Part shown: positions 53,895-62,658 of the stretch, piece by piece | Layout of the letters: each line of letters begins with the position of its first letter | Position numbering within the stretch: the first letter of the stretch is position 1 | DNA from: Parapedobacter sp964498395 | GTDB lineage: Bacteria; Bacteroidota; Bacteroidia; Sphingobacteriales; Sphingobacteriaceae | Reading direction: 5' to 3' | Length of the DNA stretch: 64,000 bases | NCBI GenBank assembly: GCA_964498395.1 | Contig: CAZCHE010000001.1 | Coordinates: 618,570 to 682,569, forward strand | Made by a program: the position numbers and the translations under genes | Notes under the pieces: model-generated | The model's input: only the letters and a program-made list of their open reading frames with translations | The model's database searches: none | What the model was told of the DNA's origin: nothing

Positions 53895-54479
53895 ATGATT
53901 GACCAGCTCCTCTCACTTGACCAAGAAGCATTTCTGGCCATCAACCAAGGGTTAAGTAATGCGTTCTTCGATTGGCTGATGCCTATCCTTCGCAATCGTT
54001 ATACATGGGCCCCGCTCTACTTGTTTATCATTATTTTCTGCATCAGAAATTATGGCAAAAGTGGCTTGCTCATTATCTTGTTTACGTTGATCACATTCGG
54101 GATATCCGACCAATTGTCCTCCTCGGTGATCAAGAATGCCGTTCAGCGGGTACGGCCATGTCAAGACATTGAATTTAAAGAGGAAGTGAACCTACGGGTA
54201 CGGTGTAGTGGTGGCTATAGCTTTACTTCTTCGCACGCGACCAACCATTTTGCCATGGCGGTATTCCTGACTATGGTTTTCTATCGGCGGTGGAAACATA
54301 TACTTTGGATTGGCTTGGTTTGGGCTGGAATGATCAGCATTGCCCAGGTATACGTAGGCGTACACTATCCATTGGATATTCTCGGAGGCGCCTTATTAGG
54401 AAGTTTAATTGGTATCGCGACGGGCTTGATTTTCCGTTTTATACAACCTAACCTTACATTGGTAAAAAACACAAAATGA
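53895..54479 (+). CDS. PAP2-family membrane phosphatase
   Basis: This inner-membrane protein of about 194 residues has five or six hydrophobic helices and the three PAP2 motifs: 'KNAVQRVRP', 'YSFTSSHATNHF' (SSHA in place of PSGH) and 'HYPLDILGG' with the catalytic His and Asp. Such proteins remove phosphate from undecaprenyl diphosphate or phosphatidic acids. Recycling of undecaprenyl carrier would fit a cell with heavy polysaccharide output, though this gene lies outside the locus. Its stop overlaps the ZIP start by ATGA. Confidence 0.9.
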   Translation: MIDQLLSLDQEAFLAINQGLSNAFFDWLMPILRNRYTWAPLYLFIIIFCIRNYGKSGLLIILFTLITFGISDQLSSSVIKNAVQRVRPCQDIEFKEEVNLRVRCSGGYSFTSSHATNHFAMAVFLTMVFYRRWKHILWIGLVWAGMISIAQVYVGVHYPLDILGGALLGSLIGIATGLIFRFIQPNLTLVKNTK

Positions 54480-55225
54480 ATCACTTTTTAATCATTGCTG
54501 TTCTATTTGTCTCAGCATTTTTAAGCGGCGTCGCTGTATTTTTTGTCAAACGAGACAACAGCAATGCCCTTAAACTTATCCTCTCCTTCAGCGGGGCTTA
54601 TTTGTTTTCAATCACAGTGTTACACCTCATTCCACACGTGTATCATACCCATGATACATCGGCGGAGACCATTGGGTTATTTGTACTCTTAGGTTTTATT
54701 TTTCAGTTGGTACTGGAGCAGTTTTCACACGGTATTGAGCACGGCCACATCCACCATCCCCATGGAACCACCGGTGTATTCCCGTTAGGGATCATGATTA
54801 GCCTTTGTTTGCATGCGTTGCTAGAGGGGATGCCACTGGCCTCCCACCATCAAAATGAGCTGGTATTTGGAATCGCACTGCACCACGTACCTGCTGCGTT
54901 CGCTTTGGGCAGCCTTTTGCTACACACGTCGCTTTCCAAACGAAGTATTGTTTTATTGCTTGCTCTGTTTGCCTTCATGACCCCGCTCGGCTTCCTGTTG
55001 AGCAAGGGGATAAGTTCCGGTGATATCGGTAATATCGATCGTTACTTCGATCGTATTATGGCAGTCGTTATTGGGATTTTCTTGCATATATCAACAACCA
55101 TTCTGTTTGAATCGGGGTCGGCCGACCATCACAAATTCAATCGGAAAAAAATGATTGCTGTAATATTAGGGATTGCGATATCGTTACTGAATTTCCTATT
55201 TGATTCCCATGGGCACGCCCATTAA
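54476..55225 (+). CDS. ZIP-family metal transporter
   Basis: This 249-residue membrane protein has about eight hydrophobic segments, a His-rich loop ('EHGHIHHPHG', about residues 83-92) and the metal-path motifs 'CLHALLEGMPLA' and 'ALHHVPAAFALG' (H-x3-E and H-H-x-P). It would import zinc or another divalent metal. It is translationally coupled to the PAP2 gene by a four-base overlap, and it ends four bases inside the convergent MarR gene. Confidence 0.9.
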   Translation: MNHFLIIAVLFVSAFLSGVAVFFVKRDNSNALKLILSFSGAYLFSITVLHLIPHVYHTHDTSAETIGLFVLLGFIFQLVLEQFSHGIEHGHIHHPHGTTGVFPLGIMISLCLHALLEGMPLASHHQNELVFGIALHHVPAAFALGSLLLHTSLSKRSIVLLLALFAFMTPLGFLLSKGISSGDIGNIDRYFDRIMAVVIGIFLHISTTILFESGSADHHKFNRKKMIAVILGIAISLLNFLFDSHGHAH

Positions 55226-55677
55226 TCAACCCCGCGCAATTTATCAAGCAAGTCGTTGAGTTGCTGGCATTCTTTTTCGCTGATGTTATCCTGAAGGATA
55301 TCCATCATCATCATGCTTTCTTCGAGTTCGGCTAGCGAGTCTAACCCTTGCTGCGTAATCGCAACGTCAACCGCCCGACGATCGTTAGCGCATTTACCCC
55401 GCGAAACCAATCCTTTGGCAACCAGTCGATCGATAATACGCGATACGTCTGGCATTTTGTCCAGCATCCGCTCTTTCACCAAACTATTGGTTGCGGGTTT
55501 GGGAAGCTGCCCTCTCAATATCCGTAAGACATTAAATTGTTGCAAGGTAATCTTTCGGGTACTGGCCCGCTTTTCCAGAATATTGGTAATCCAATTGCTG
55601 GTAAACACAATATTTATGGTTGCTTTGTGCCGCTCATTGCGGAACTTGCTGGTCTTGATTTCGTCCTCGATTTTCAT
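55222..55677 (-). CDS. MarR-family transcriptional regulator
   Basis: This 151-residue winged-helix dimer has an N-terminal helix, the recognition region 'LTLQQFNVLRILRG' to 'MPDVSRIIDRLVAKGLVSRG', and the wing 'CANDRRAVDVAITQQGLDSL' (D-R-R typical of MarR). C-terminal helices form the dimer. It probably controls itself or a neighbour. It is the only DNA-binding regulator found in the window and lies about 15 kb from the nearest TTTGTAG palindrome, none of which is at its own promoter. It is therefore a poor candidate for binding them. Confidence 0.92.
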   Translation of the reverse strand: MKIEDEIKTSKFRNERHKATINIVFTSNWITNILEKRASTRKITLQQFNVLRILRGQLPKPATNSLVKERMLDKMPDVSRIIDRLVAKGLVSRGKCANDRRAVDVAITQQGLDSLAELEESMMMMDILQDNISEKECQQLNDLLDKLRGVD

Positions 55678-55719
55678 AACCTCTTAACGATTTTAAATAA
55701 GTAGATGGTATACTATGCA

Positions 55720-56460
55720 CTAACGAACTATCGATACCGACGCAATAGCCTCTAATAACTTCAAAAACTTTGCCACAGCGATTTTTTTATTTTCATCATA
55801 CTGATAATCAATATCTTCCATAAGGTATTTTCGATAATCAAAATCAAGCCTTAAGGGCAATTCATCTGCAAGTTGCTTGCGATGATCCAGTCCATATGAC
55901 AAGGCTTCATTGAACGACTGGATAAACGAATCATGCAACGGCTTATTGGACACCCATACGGCAAAAGTAAAAGGTAACCCCGTAAATAGCTTCCAATGCC
56001 ATGACAAATCATACGCATACGGATGTGCCTGTTGCTTACCGAAAGTACGGTCACCTATTTCCACGTATGCATCAGCTGGGCCTTCGACCACTACATTCAC
56101 TTCCCGCTGCCAATAATGGCGAAGTAAAATCTGCGCGAGCCCGTTTGATGTCCTCGACTGGCTGTCCAGTCGGAGGGTATGGATTTGATCAATGGGTTTT
56201 TCACTGAAAATAAAAACAGAGTTTACCATACCCGATGCTCCCAAGCAATATTCCGATACAATCGTCGGGTTTGAAATATCTAGCAAAGCAGCTACCGGAA
56301 CAATCCCTAAGTCTGCACGGTCATCGATCAACTTCTGCGCGCAGTCACTCGGAACATCCAGGCTCAATTCGATTTGGTGGATAATATCCGAATGCTGCAG
56401 GCCATATATAAACGGCAAGGTATTGGTATAGGATACCGCAGAAACTCTTACTTTTTCCAT
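55720..56460 (-). CDS. mqnA: Chorismate dehydratase (futalosine menaquinone pathway)
   Basis: MqnA removes water from chorismate to give 3-[(1-carboxyvinyl)oxy]benzoate, the first step of the futalosine route to menaquinone. The 246 residues have the periplasmic-binding-protein-like fold seen in the family: 'VSAVSYTNTLPFIYG', 'ADLGIVPVAAL', 'LDSQSRTSNGLAQILL' and 'PFTFAVWVSNK'. The start overlaps the phosphatase stop by one base (TAATG). It is the last gene of the mqnE - phosphatase - mqnA unit. Confidence 0.93.
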   Translation of the reverse strand: MEKVRVSAVSYTNTLPFIYGLQHSDIIHQIELSLDVPSDCAQKLIDDRADLGIVPVAALLDISNPTIVSEYCLGASGMVNSVFIFSEKPIDQIHTLRLDSQSRTSNGLAQILLRHYWQREVNVVVEGPADAYVEIGDRTFGKQQAHPYAYDLSWHWKLFTGLPFTFAVWVSNKPLHDSFIQSFNEALSYGLDHRKQLADELPLRLDFDYRKYLMEDIDYQYDENKKIAVAKFLKLLEAIASVSIVR

Positions 56461-57086
56461 TATTCAGTAAACAAACCCGCTAAATGTTCAATATTATAAG
56501 CATCTTCAATGCTAAATTCCTGACCACTATATCGTACTTTATACAGTGCTGTATTGGTATGTGGGAAATCATCCATCAAGGCAACATCTTGGTTGACCAA
56601 TAGGCACAGGAAGACACGCATCGCCCGACCATGCATACATACCAAGACATTTTCTTCGTCAGGCATGGAAATGATCCGTTGCAATGCTCCGCGCTGCCTG
56701 GCCAGCAATTGATTGGGGGTTTCCCCCTGTTCAACACAGACATCAAGTTCACCGTTACGCCAACGTGTAGTCAATTCCAGGAAACCTTTTTCGATTTCCG
56801 GGGTTTGCTCTTGACCTTCATAAACACCCCAACCGATTTCATCTAATCCGCTTAATTGTTCAAAAGGGATGCCTTTCCTCAGAAATGGAGCTACCGTTTG
56901 ATGCGTACGTATTAATGTAGAAGTATAGATCTTATCAAAATTCACATCGTGATAGTATGCATAAAATGCCTCTGCCTGCCTTCTACCTGTTTCGTTCAAC
57001 GGAGAGTCAACCCCCCGGCCCTGTACAATTCCTTTTAGGTTCAGGTCTGTCTGACCATGGCGAATGATGTATAGTGATTTTTCCAA
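56460..57086 (-). CDS. Histidine phosphatase family protein (phosphoglycerate mutase-like)
   Basis: This 208-residue enzyme has the phosphoacceptor His in 'IIRHGQTDLN', a second Arg in 'LIRTHQTVAPF', the Glu of 'DEIGWGVYEGQE' and the distal His of 'VCMHGRAMRVFL'. The family acts on many phosphorylated small molecules. It lies between mqnE and mqnA with a 13-base gap upstream and a one-base overlap downstream. A role in the menaquinone pathway, for example removal of a phosphate, is possible but not established. Confidence 0.9.
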   Translation of the reverse strand: MEKSLYIIRHGQTDLNLKGIVQGRGVDSPLNETGRRQAEAFYAYYHDVNFDKIYTSTLIRTHQTVAPFLRKGIPFEQLSGLDEIGWGVYEGQEQTPEIEKGFLELTTRWRNGELDVCVEQGETPNQLLARQRGALQRIISMPDEENVLVCMHGRAMRVFLCLLVNQDVALMDDFPHTNTALYKVRYSGQEFSIEDAYNIEHLAGLFTE

Positions 57087-57099
57087 AAAATAATGTTAT

Positions 57100-58296
57100 T
57101 TACTTGTTCAATACTGGTAGTTGATAATATTTCGTCTGCTTGGTATCTTCAAACTCGACATCCTTGTAATCGGTTATGCTATTATATAACGTATCCCGTT
57201 CGATGGGATGCCGACCAGCGTTTCGTATCAATTCCACTAATTCCCGTGTGTTCATCGCCGGATGCTGTTCCTCTGCACCCGCCATAGAATAAATCTTGGT
57301 GGTATCATCTAACGTACCATCGATGTCATTCACCCCAAAACCCAATGCCAACTGTGCTGTTTCCCGACTAATCATGGCCCAATAGGCTTTGATATGTGGG
57401 AAATTATCCAGGTAGATGCGGCTAATCGCGTAGTTACGTAAATCTTCAATGACGGATACCTCCGGTACGTGTGACATTTGGTTATCCTTATTCCTGAATT
57501 TAAGTGGAATGAATGTTTGGAAACCATTCGTTCTGTCCTGTAGCTGACGTAACTGTTCCATGTGGTCGATACGGTGCCAATAGTGCTCAATATGACCGTA
57601 CAACATCGTCGCATTAGACAGCTGGCCCAGCTTATGCCACTCCTCATGGATTTGCAACCATTGTTCGGCATTACATTTGTCTTTGGCAATCTGCTCCCTT
57701 ATCTCCGGGTGGAAGATCTCAGCCCCACCACCCGGCATGGAGTCTAGTCCGGCATCTTTCATCATGGCCATACCCGTAGCATAATCCACCTTGGCCTTTT
57801 TGAAAATGTAATGGTATTCTACCGGCGTAAGCGCCTTCACATGCAGATTAGGACGATGCCGCTTGATGGCTGTAAATAACTCCATGTAGAAGCGCATGTC
57901 GTACTGGGGCAATACACCGCCCACAATATGAACTTCGGTAACCGGTTCATCATCATACGATTCAACCTGTTTCAGCATATCCTCCATAGAGGCTTCCCAT
58001 CCATCGGCACGCTGCTTAATCAGCCGGGAATACGAGCAAAACTTACAATCGTATACGCAGAGATTAGTCGGTTCGATATGGAAATTACGGTTGAAATAGG
58101 TGATATCACCGTGTTTACGTTCCCGGATAAAATTTGCCAATACACCTAAGTACCCCAATTCACCTCGTTCATAAAGGATTACCCCTTCTTCTTCACTGAT
58201 CCGCTCGTCGTGATAAACCTTGGTGGCAATGGTTTTTAGCCTATCGTCAAGTTCTTTGTTTTCAAGGAGAAAAATGAGTTTTTTTCCGGCATCCAT
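57100..58296 (-). CDS. mqnE: Aminofutalosine synthase (radical SAM)
   Basis: MqnE joins 3-[(1-carboxyvinyl)oxy]benzoate to the adenosyl radical of SAM, giving 6-amino-6-deoxyfutalosine. The 398 residues have the [4Fe-4S] motif 'CVYDCKFCSYSR' (C-x3-C-x2-C), 'EVHIVGGVLPQYD', 'GLDSMPGGGAEIFHPEIR' and 'GDITYFNRNFHIEPTNL'. These distinguish it from MqnC by the 'PGGGAEI' wording. It is first in the unit with the phosphatase and mqnA. Together they show that the organism makes menaquinone by the futalosine route. Confidence 0.93.
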   Translation of the reverse strand: MDAGKKLIFLLENKELDDRLKTIATKVYHDERISEEEGVILYERGELGYLGVLANFIRERKHGDITYFNRNFHIEPTNLCVYDCKFCSYSRLIKQRADGWEASMEDMLKQVESYDDEPVTEVHIVGGVLPQYDMRFYMELFTAIKRHRPNLHVKALTPVEYHYIFKKAKVDYATGMAMMKDAGLDSMPGGGAEIFHPEIREQIAKDKCNAEQWLQIHEEWHKLGQLSNATMLYGHIEHYWHRIDHMEQLRQLQDRTNGFQTFIPLKFRNKDNQMSHVPEVSVIEDLRNYAISRIYLDNFPHIKAYWAMISRETAQLALGFGVNDIDGTLDDTTKIYSMAGAEEQHPAMNTRELVELIRNAGRHPIERDTLYNSITDYKDVEFEDTKQTKYYQLPVLNK

Positions 58297-58315
58297 ATCC
58301 TCATATCTGAAGTAG

Positions 58316-58346
58316 CAAATCTAGCTAAATTTGCACTGATTTACAA
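58316..58346 (-). promoter_or_regulatory. Promoter of the mqnE operon
   Basis: On the minus strand TTG (58346-58344) is followed after 20 bases by TAGATTTG (58323-58316), the -33 and -7 elements of Bacteroidota promoters. The start would lie near 58309, about 13 bases before the mqnE ATG. Confidence 0.6.
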
Positions 58347-58461
58347 TTTATGCCCGATACGAAATGCCTGAATTACTGATTGGCAAAAGATTATTGATGG
58401 TTAGATGACATTTGCACCCCCATTGCGGATTGCATAATAATTACCAGATTAATATCAACAA

Positions 58462-60282
58462 CTAGTCTGCAAACTGCTGCATATCAATCAGTTTTTTATA
58501 CAAACCATCATTGGCTAACAGTTGCTGGTGCGTACCTTCCTCCACAATGCTACCTGCTTCAAGTACTACTATTTTATCAGCATTCTGAATGGTGCTTAAT
58601 CGGTGGGCAATGACCAGTGTCGTGCGGTTTTCCATCAGCCTAGACAAAGCGTCCTGCACCAATTTCTCCGATTCGGTATCCAATGCAGACGTTGCTTCAT
58701 CCAGCAGCAAGATCGGAGGGTTTTTAAGCACCGCCCTGGCGATACAAATCCGTTGGCGTTGCCCACCGGACAATTTGGTTCCGCGGTCGCCAATATTGGT
58801 TTGGTATCCATTCGGCGTATCAAGGATAAACCCATGCGCATTGGCGATTTTCGCGGCGGCCTCCACTTCCTCCTCGCTCACGGCTGCATCTGCAAATGCG
58901 ATGTTATTATAAATGGTATCGTTGAATAAGAATGAATCTTGGTTAACCAGCCCCATCAAATTTCGCAAATCATCAACTTTCAACCGTTTAACATTGACTC
59001 CATCAAATAATACTTCTCCTTCTCCAACATCGATGAAACGGGGAATCAAATCAATCAACGTAGATTTCCCCCCGCCTGAAGGTCCTACCAACGCCACGGT
59101 TTTCCCCTTCGGAATGGTTAAGTTAATATGGTTAAGTACCATCCGATCGCCATAAGAAAAACTGACATCGACCAACCGAATATCGGTATCAAACGTAGCT
59201 GGTCCAGAGGCGCCTGGCAAATCCTGTATTTCGTTTTGCACGTCAATCAATTCCAACACCCGTTCTCCCGCCGCAATACCCGAATGAATATTGCTGAAAG
59301 AGTCTGTCAACGCTTTGGCGGGTCGCATCACCTGTGAAAACACCGCGATGTAACCGATAAAAGCCGCCGCCGCAAGGCCCCCACTGTCGCTCAGTACCAA
59401 ACTCCCTCCGTACAACAGGATTACGGCCACCATCACTACGCCTAACAATTCAGACACTGGAGACCCCAATTGTTGTCTTCTGACCATCCGCCTGCTAATC
59501 TTGGAAAATCGTATATTTTCGTCATTAAACCGCTTTTTGATAAACGATGTGGCATTGAAAGCTTTGATGATTTTCACGCCTGACAAGGCTTCATCTAGGT
59601 AGCTGATCATATTGCCATACGTTTGTTGAGCCATCGTGGCTTGCGCCTTCAAGCGTTTGACGATAAGCGAGATGATAAATGCCGAAATCGGGATCACCAA
59701 AACGGCAAATAAGGTCAATTTCACTGAAATAGCGAACAACACGACAATGTAAGCAAGCAATTGCAATGGCTCCCGAAAAACGACTTGTAAGGTGGCGGTC
59801 ACAGAATATTGTACAACCTGTACATCTGAAGCGATTTTCGAAATAACATCACCTTTGCGCTGGTTGCTGAAGTATCCGATATGCATATTCATCACATTGT
59901 CAAACACCGCCTTCCGGAGGTTAAGTAACGTATGTATACGCAGGTTTTCCATGATCCGCTGCGAAAAGTAGCGAAACAAGTTACTAAGGAATACGGAGGT
60001 AACGATGACAATACAAACGCGCTGCAATGCGCCATACGGGCCGTATAATAAATTGGCTTCCTGGGCATAGTAATTGAAATACTGGATAATATCGTACCAA
60101 TTTTCCGGCTTTTCAACTACCTGAATCGCCTCACTGGTATCAAAAAGTGTGTGCAACAGGGGGATAAGCAGTGCAAGATTCAATGTACTAAATATGACCA
60201 TTAACACCGTACACAATACATACGGAATGGCGTATTTTTCGATGGGCTTGGCGTACGACAGTAACCGAAAATATGTCTTCAT
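58462..60282 (-). CDS. ABC exporter, fused membrane and ATPase domains (MsbA-like)
   Basis: This 606-residue half-transporter has six N-terminal membrane helices (about residues 15-330) and an ATPase domain with Walker A 'GPSGGGKST', Q-loop 'GLVNQDSFLF', signature 'LSGGQRQR', Walker B 'ILLLDEATSALD' and the switch His in 'VIAHRLST'. A homodimer is expected. MsbA-type proteins flip lipid A or lipids; others export peptides. It lies outside the locus as a single gene, so a role in exporting the NRPS product is only a possibility. Confidence 0.93.
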   Translation of the reverse strand: MKTYFRLLSYAKPIEKYAIPYVLCTVLMVIFSTLNLALLIPLLHTLFDTSEAIQVVEKPENWYDIIQYFNYYAQEANLLYGPYGALQRVCIVIVTSVFLSNLFRYFSQRIMENLRIHTLLNLRKAVFDNVMNMHIGYFSNQRKGDVISKIASDVQVVQYSVTATLQVVFREPLQLLAYIVVLFAISVKLTLFAVLVIPISAFIISLIVKRLKAQATMAQQTYGNMISYLDEALSGVKIIKAFNATSFIKKRFNDENIRFSKISRRMVRRQQLGSPVSELLGVVMVAVILLYGGSLVLSDSGGLAAAAFIGYIAVFSQVMRPAKALTDSFSNIHSGIAAGERVLELIDVQNEIQDLPGASGPATFDTDIRLVDVSFSYGDRMVLNHINLTIPKGKTVALVGPSGGGKSTLIDLIPRFIDVGEGEVLFDGVNVKRLKVDDLRNLMGLVNQDSFLFNDTIYNNIAFADAAVSEEEVEAAAKIANAHGFILDTPNGYQTNIGDRGTKLSGGQRQRICIARAVLKNPPILLLDEATSALDTESEKLVQDALSRLMENRTTLVIAHRLSTIQNADKIVVLEAGSIVEEGTHQQLLANDGLYKKLIDMQQFAD

Positions 60283-60369
60283 TGATTCTTAAACAGGCTG
60301 CAAAGGTACAAAAAAAACCAAAGCCCCCCTACACCGATGGTTAGTCGCAGCAGCAAACGAACGAATAAA

Positions 60370-60417
60370 CAAATAAGCGCACCCGCAAATAAGCAAATCC
60401 GCAAATAAGCGAATGGA
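60370..60417. repeat. Three imperfect 16-bp tandem repeats
   Basis: CAAATAAGC recurs at 60370, 60386 and 60402, each copy followed by a related seven-base filler (GCACCCG, AAATCCG, GAATGGA). The array lies 50 bp before the aminotransferase start, in the divergent region with the ABC exporter. Confidence 0.6.
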
Positions 60418-60466
60418 TGATTAAATTAAATAGATTTCCTTATTTTAGTCGCTCAAAAATAACACC

Positions 60467-61633
60467 ATGCAGATACAAGTTGCAGAACGGTTGCAACACA
60501 CCGAAGAATACTATTTTTCGAAGAAATTACGGGAAATTGACACATTGAACCAAACGGGCGTAAAGGTGATTAACCTAGGCATCGGAAGCCCCGACCTGCC
60601 CCCCCATCCGTCGGTTATCCAAACACTCCATGATTATGCGGCATTACCCCATACCCATGCTTACCAAAATTATAAGGGTATTCCGGCTTTGCGTCAGGCC
60701 ATTGCAGACTGGTATGCGCGTTACTATGGGGTATCGTTAGACCCCAACACCAACGTATTGCCGCTTATCGGGTCTAAGGAGGGCATTGTCCATACCTGCA
60801 TGACGTATTTACAGACCGGTGACGAAGCACTCATCCCCAATCCGGGCTACCCTACCTACTCTTCTGCGGTACGGTTAAGCGGCGCCACGGGGATTCCATA
60901 TACCTTAACGCCTGAAAATAACTGGTTGCCGGACTTGGATGCATTAGCGAAGGAAGATCTCAGCCGGGTAAAACTCATGTGGTTGAACTATCCTCACATG
61001 CCTACTGGTACTGCCGCCAATGAAGCATTTTTCAAAGAAATGATTGCCTTTGCTAAGCAATATAACATTTTGTTATGCCATGATAATCCATATAGCTTTA
61101 TCCTAAATGACCATCCCCAAAGCCTAATGGCCATCGATGGCGCGTTGGATGTGGCTATTGAGCTCAACTCATTGAGCAAGTCGGCCAACATGGCCGGTTG
61201 GCGTGTCGGCATGCTGGTTGCCTCGGAAACACGTATCAACGAGATCATACGGTTCAAAAGCAATATGGATTCTGGGATGTTTCTTCCCGTTCAGATGGCG
61301 GCTGCTAAGGCCTTGTCGCTAGGCCCGGATTGGTATGCGGAATTGAACAATACCTATCGGAACCGGAGGCAAAAAGTCTATCAATTGCTTGATAAATTGG
61401 GGTGTAGTTATGATCGAAATCAGGTCGGTTTATTTGTATGGGCCAACACCCCTGCAACGTACGCAAGTGGTTACGCCTTGAGTGACAAAATTCTCCAAAA
61501 ATCCAGGGTATTTATCACCCCTGGTGGAATTTTTGGGGATGGCGGGAATGCCTATATTCGGGTTAGTCTATGTGCTACTGAATCCGTTTTAGACGAAGCG
61601 TACGAGCGCATCTTAAACACCATTAATTTATAG
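60467..61633 (+). CDS. Class I/II pyridoxal-phosphate aminotransferase
   Basis: This 388-residue fold-type I enzyme has the PLP lysine in 'SLSKSANMAGWRVG', the cofactor Asn of 'WLNYPHMPTG', Asp in 'LLCHDNPYSF' and Arg of 'AYIRVSLC'. 'NLGIGSPDLPPH' near residue 36 is the family N-terminal strand. It precedes prephenate dehydrogenase by 12 bases, so transamination of phenylpyruvate or 4-hydroxyphenylpyruvate in tyrosine/phenylalanine synthesis is the likely role; aspartate or LL-diaminopimelate activity are alternatives. Confidence 0.88.
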   Translation: MQIQVAERLQHTEEYYFSKKLREIDTLNQTGVKVINLGIGSPDLPPHPSVIQTLHDYAALPHTHAYQNYKGIPALRQAIADWYARYYGVSLDPNTNVLPLIGSKEGIVHTCMTYLQTGDEALIPNPGYPTYSSAVRLSGATGIPYTLTPENNWLPDLDALAKEDLSRVKLMWLNYPHMPTGTAANEAFFKEMIAFAKQYNILLCHDNPYSFILNDHPQSLMAIDGALDVAIELNSLSKSANMAGWRVGMLVASETRINEIIRFKSNMDSGMFLPVQMAAAKALSLGPDWYAELNNTYRNRRQKVYQLLDKLGCSYDRNQVGLFVWANTPATYASGYALSDKILQKSRVFITPGGIFGDGGNAYIRVSLCATESVLDEAYERILNTINL

Positions 61634-61645
61634 ATAACACATCCA

Positions 61646-62485
61646 ATGAAGATAGCTGTCGTCGGTGTGGGGCTGATCGGAGGCTCCGTAGCCATCACGT
61701 TAAAAGAAAAGAGATTTGCCGATAAAATCGTCGGGGTTGACAAAAGCGAGAGCAACGTAAAGAAAGCCATCCAATTGGGGCTTATCGATGAAAGTGCATC
61801 CTTGGAAGATGCGATTGACCAATGCGATGTCATCTTGCTGACGGTACCCGTTGACGCGATATTAAACCTGTTGCCCACATTGCTTGATCGGGTGACCAAT
61901 CAGGTTGTTATCGATATGGGATCGACCAAGGAGCGCATTCTATCGTCCATTGCGGATCATCCCAAACGTGGGCGTTTGGTTGCGGCTCACCCCATGGCCG
62001 GTACAGAATATTCCGGGCCGGAGGCGGCCACTCCCGGATTGTTTAAGGATAAGATGATGGTGTATGTCGATGTCACCAACAGTGATGAAGATGCCTTCGA
62101 GGTCGCGGATAGCATTGTTGAGCAATTGGAGATGCACACCACATTCATGAATGCACAGGAACATGATACGCATACGGCTTATGTATCGCACATTTCGCAC
62201 ATCACATCGTTTGCGTTAGCCCTTACGGTATTGGAAAAAGAGAAATCGCAGGGCAGAATCTTTGAATTGGCCGGTTCGGGTTTCGAATCGACCGTTCGTC
62301 TAGCGAAAAGTTCACCGGATATGTGGACTCCCATCTTCAAACAGAACCGTGACAATGTCCTTGAAGTACTCCAGGAACATATCAAGCAGTTGCAACAGGT
62401 ACATGATGTATTGGCCAAAGAAGATTACGAGTCTTTCCACAAGTTAATCAAGAAATCTAACAAGATACGGAGGATATTGAAATAA
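61646..62485 (+). CDS. tyrA: Prephenate dehydrogenase
   Basis: TyrA oxidises prephenate to 4-hydroxyphenylpyruvate with NAD+ on the way to tyrosine. The 279 residues begin with the Rossmann 'IAVVGVGLIGGSVA' and carry 'ILLTVPVDAILNLL', 'MGSTKERIL', 'AAHPMAGTEYSGPEAA' (catalytic His region) and 'DTHTAYVSHISHITSFALAL', where the second His is conserved. No chorismate mutase or ACT domain is attached. It forms an operon with the aminotransferase. Confidence 0.93.
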   Translation: MKIAVVGVGLIGGSVAITLKEKRFADKIVGVDKSESNVKKAIQLGLIDESASLEDAIDQCDVILLTVPVDAILNLLPTLLDRVTNQVVIDMGSTKERILSSIADHPKRGRLVAAHPMAGTEYSGPEAATPGLFKDKMMVYVDVTNSDEDAFEVADSIVEQLEMHTTFMNAQEHDTHTAYVSHISHITSFALALTVLEKEKSQGRIFELAGSGFESTVRLAKSSPDMWTPIFKQNRDNVLEVLQEHIKQLQQVHDVLAKEDYESFHKLIKKSNKIRRILK

Positions 62486-62494
62486 TCTAAAAAA

Positions 62495-62546
62495 ATCTGT
62501 CATTTCGATCAACATAAGGCTAGAGAGGAATCCCCCATGACTGGAA
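62495..62546 (+). repeat. Possible dispersed repeat (TGTCATTTCGA ... GAGGAATC type)
   Basis: The short element TGTCATTTCGAT...GAGAGGAATCCC follows the tyrA stop. It resembles the 'GTCATTTCGA...GAGAAATC' intergenic elements that are abundant in several Bacteroidota genomes. Only one copy is in the window, so repetition cannot be shown here. Confidence 0.3.
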
Positions 62547-62658
62547 CGGATTATACTTTCATCTACAGCACGGGGAGGTAGCTTATTCCGTCCGGCTCCA
62601 TTCGATTGGGGCCATTGGTATACTCTCGTCACGAAAGTATGATACGATAAACCGAAAG

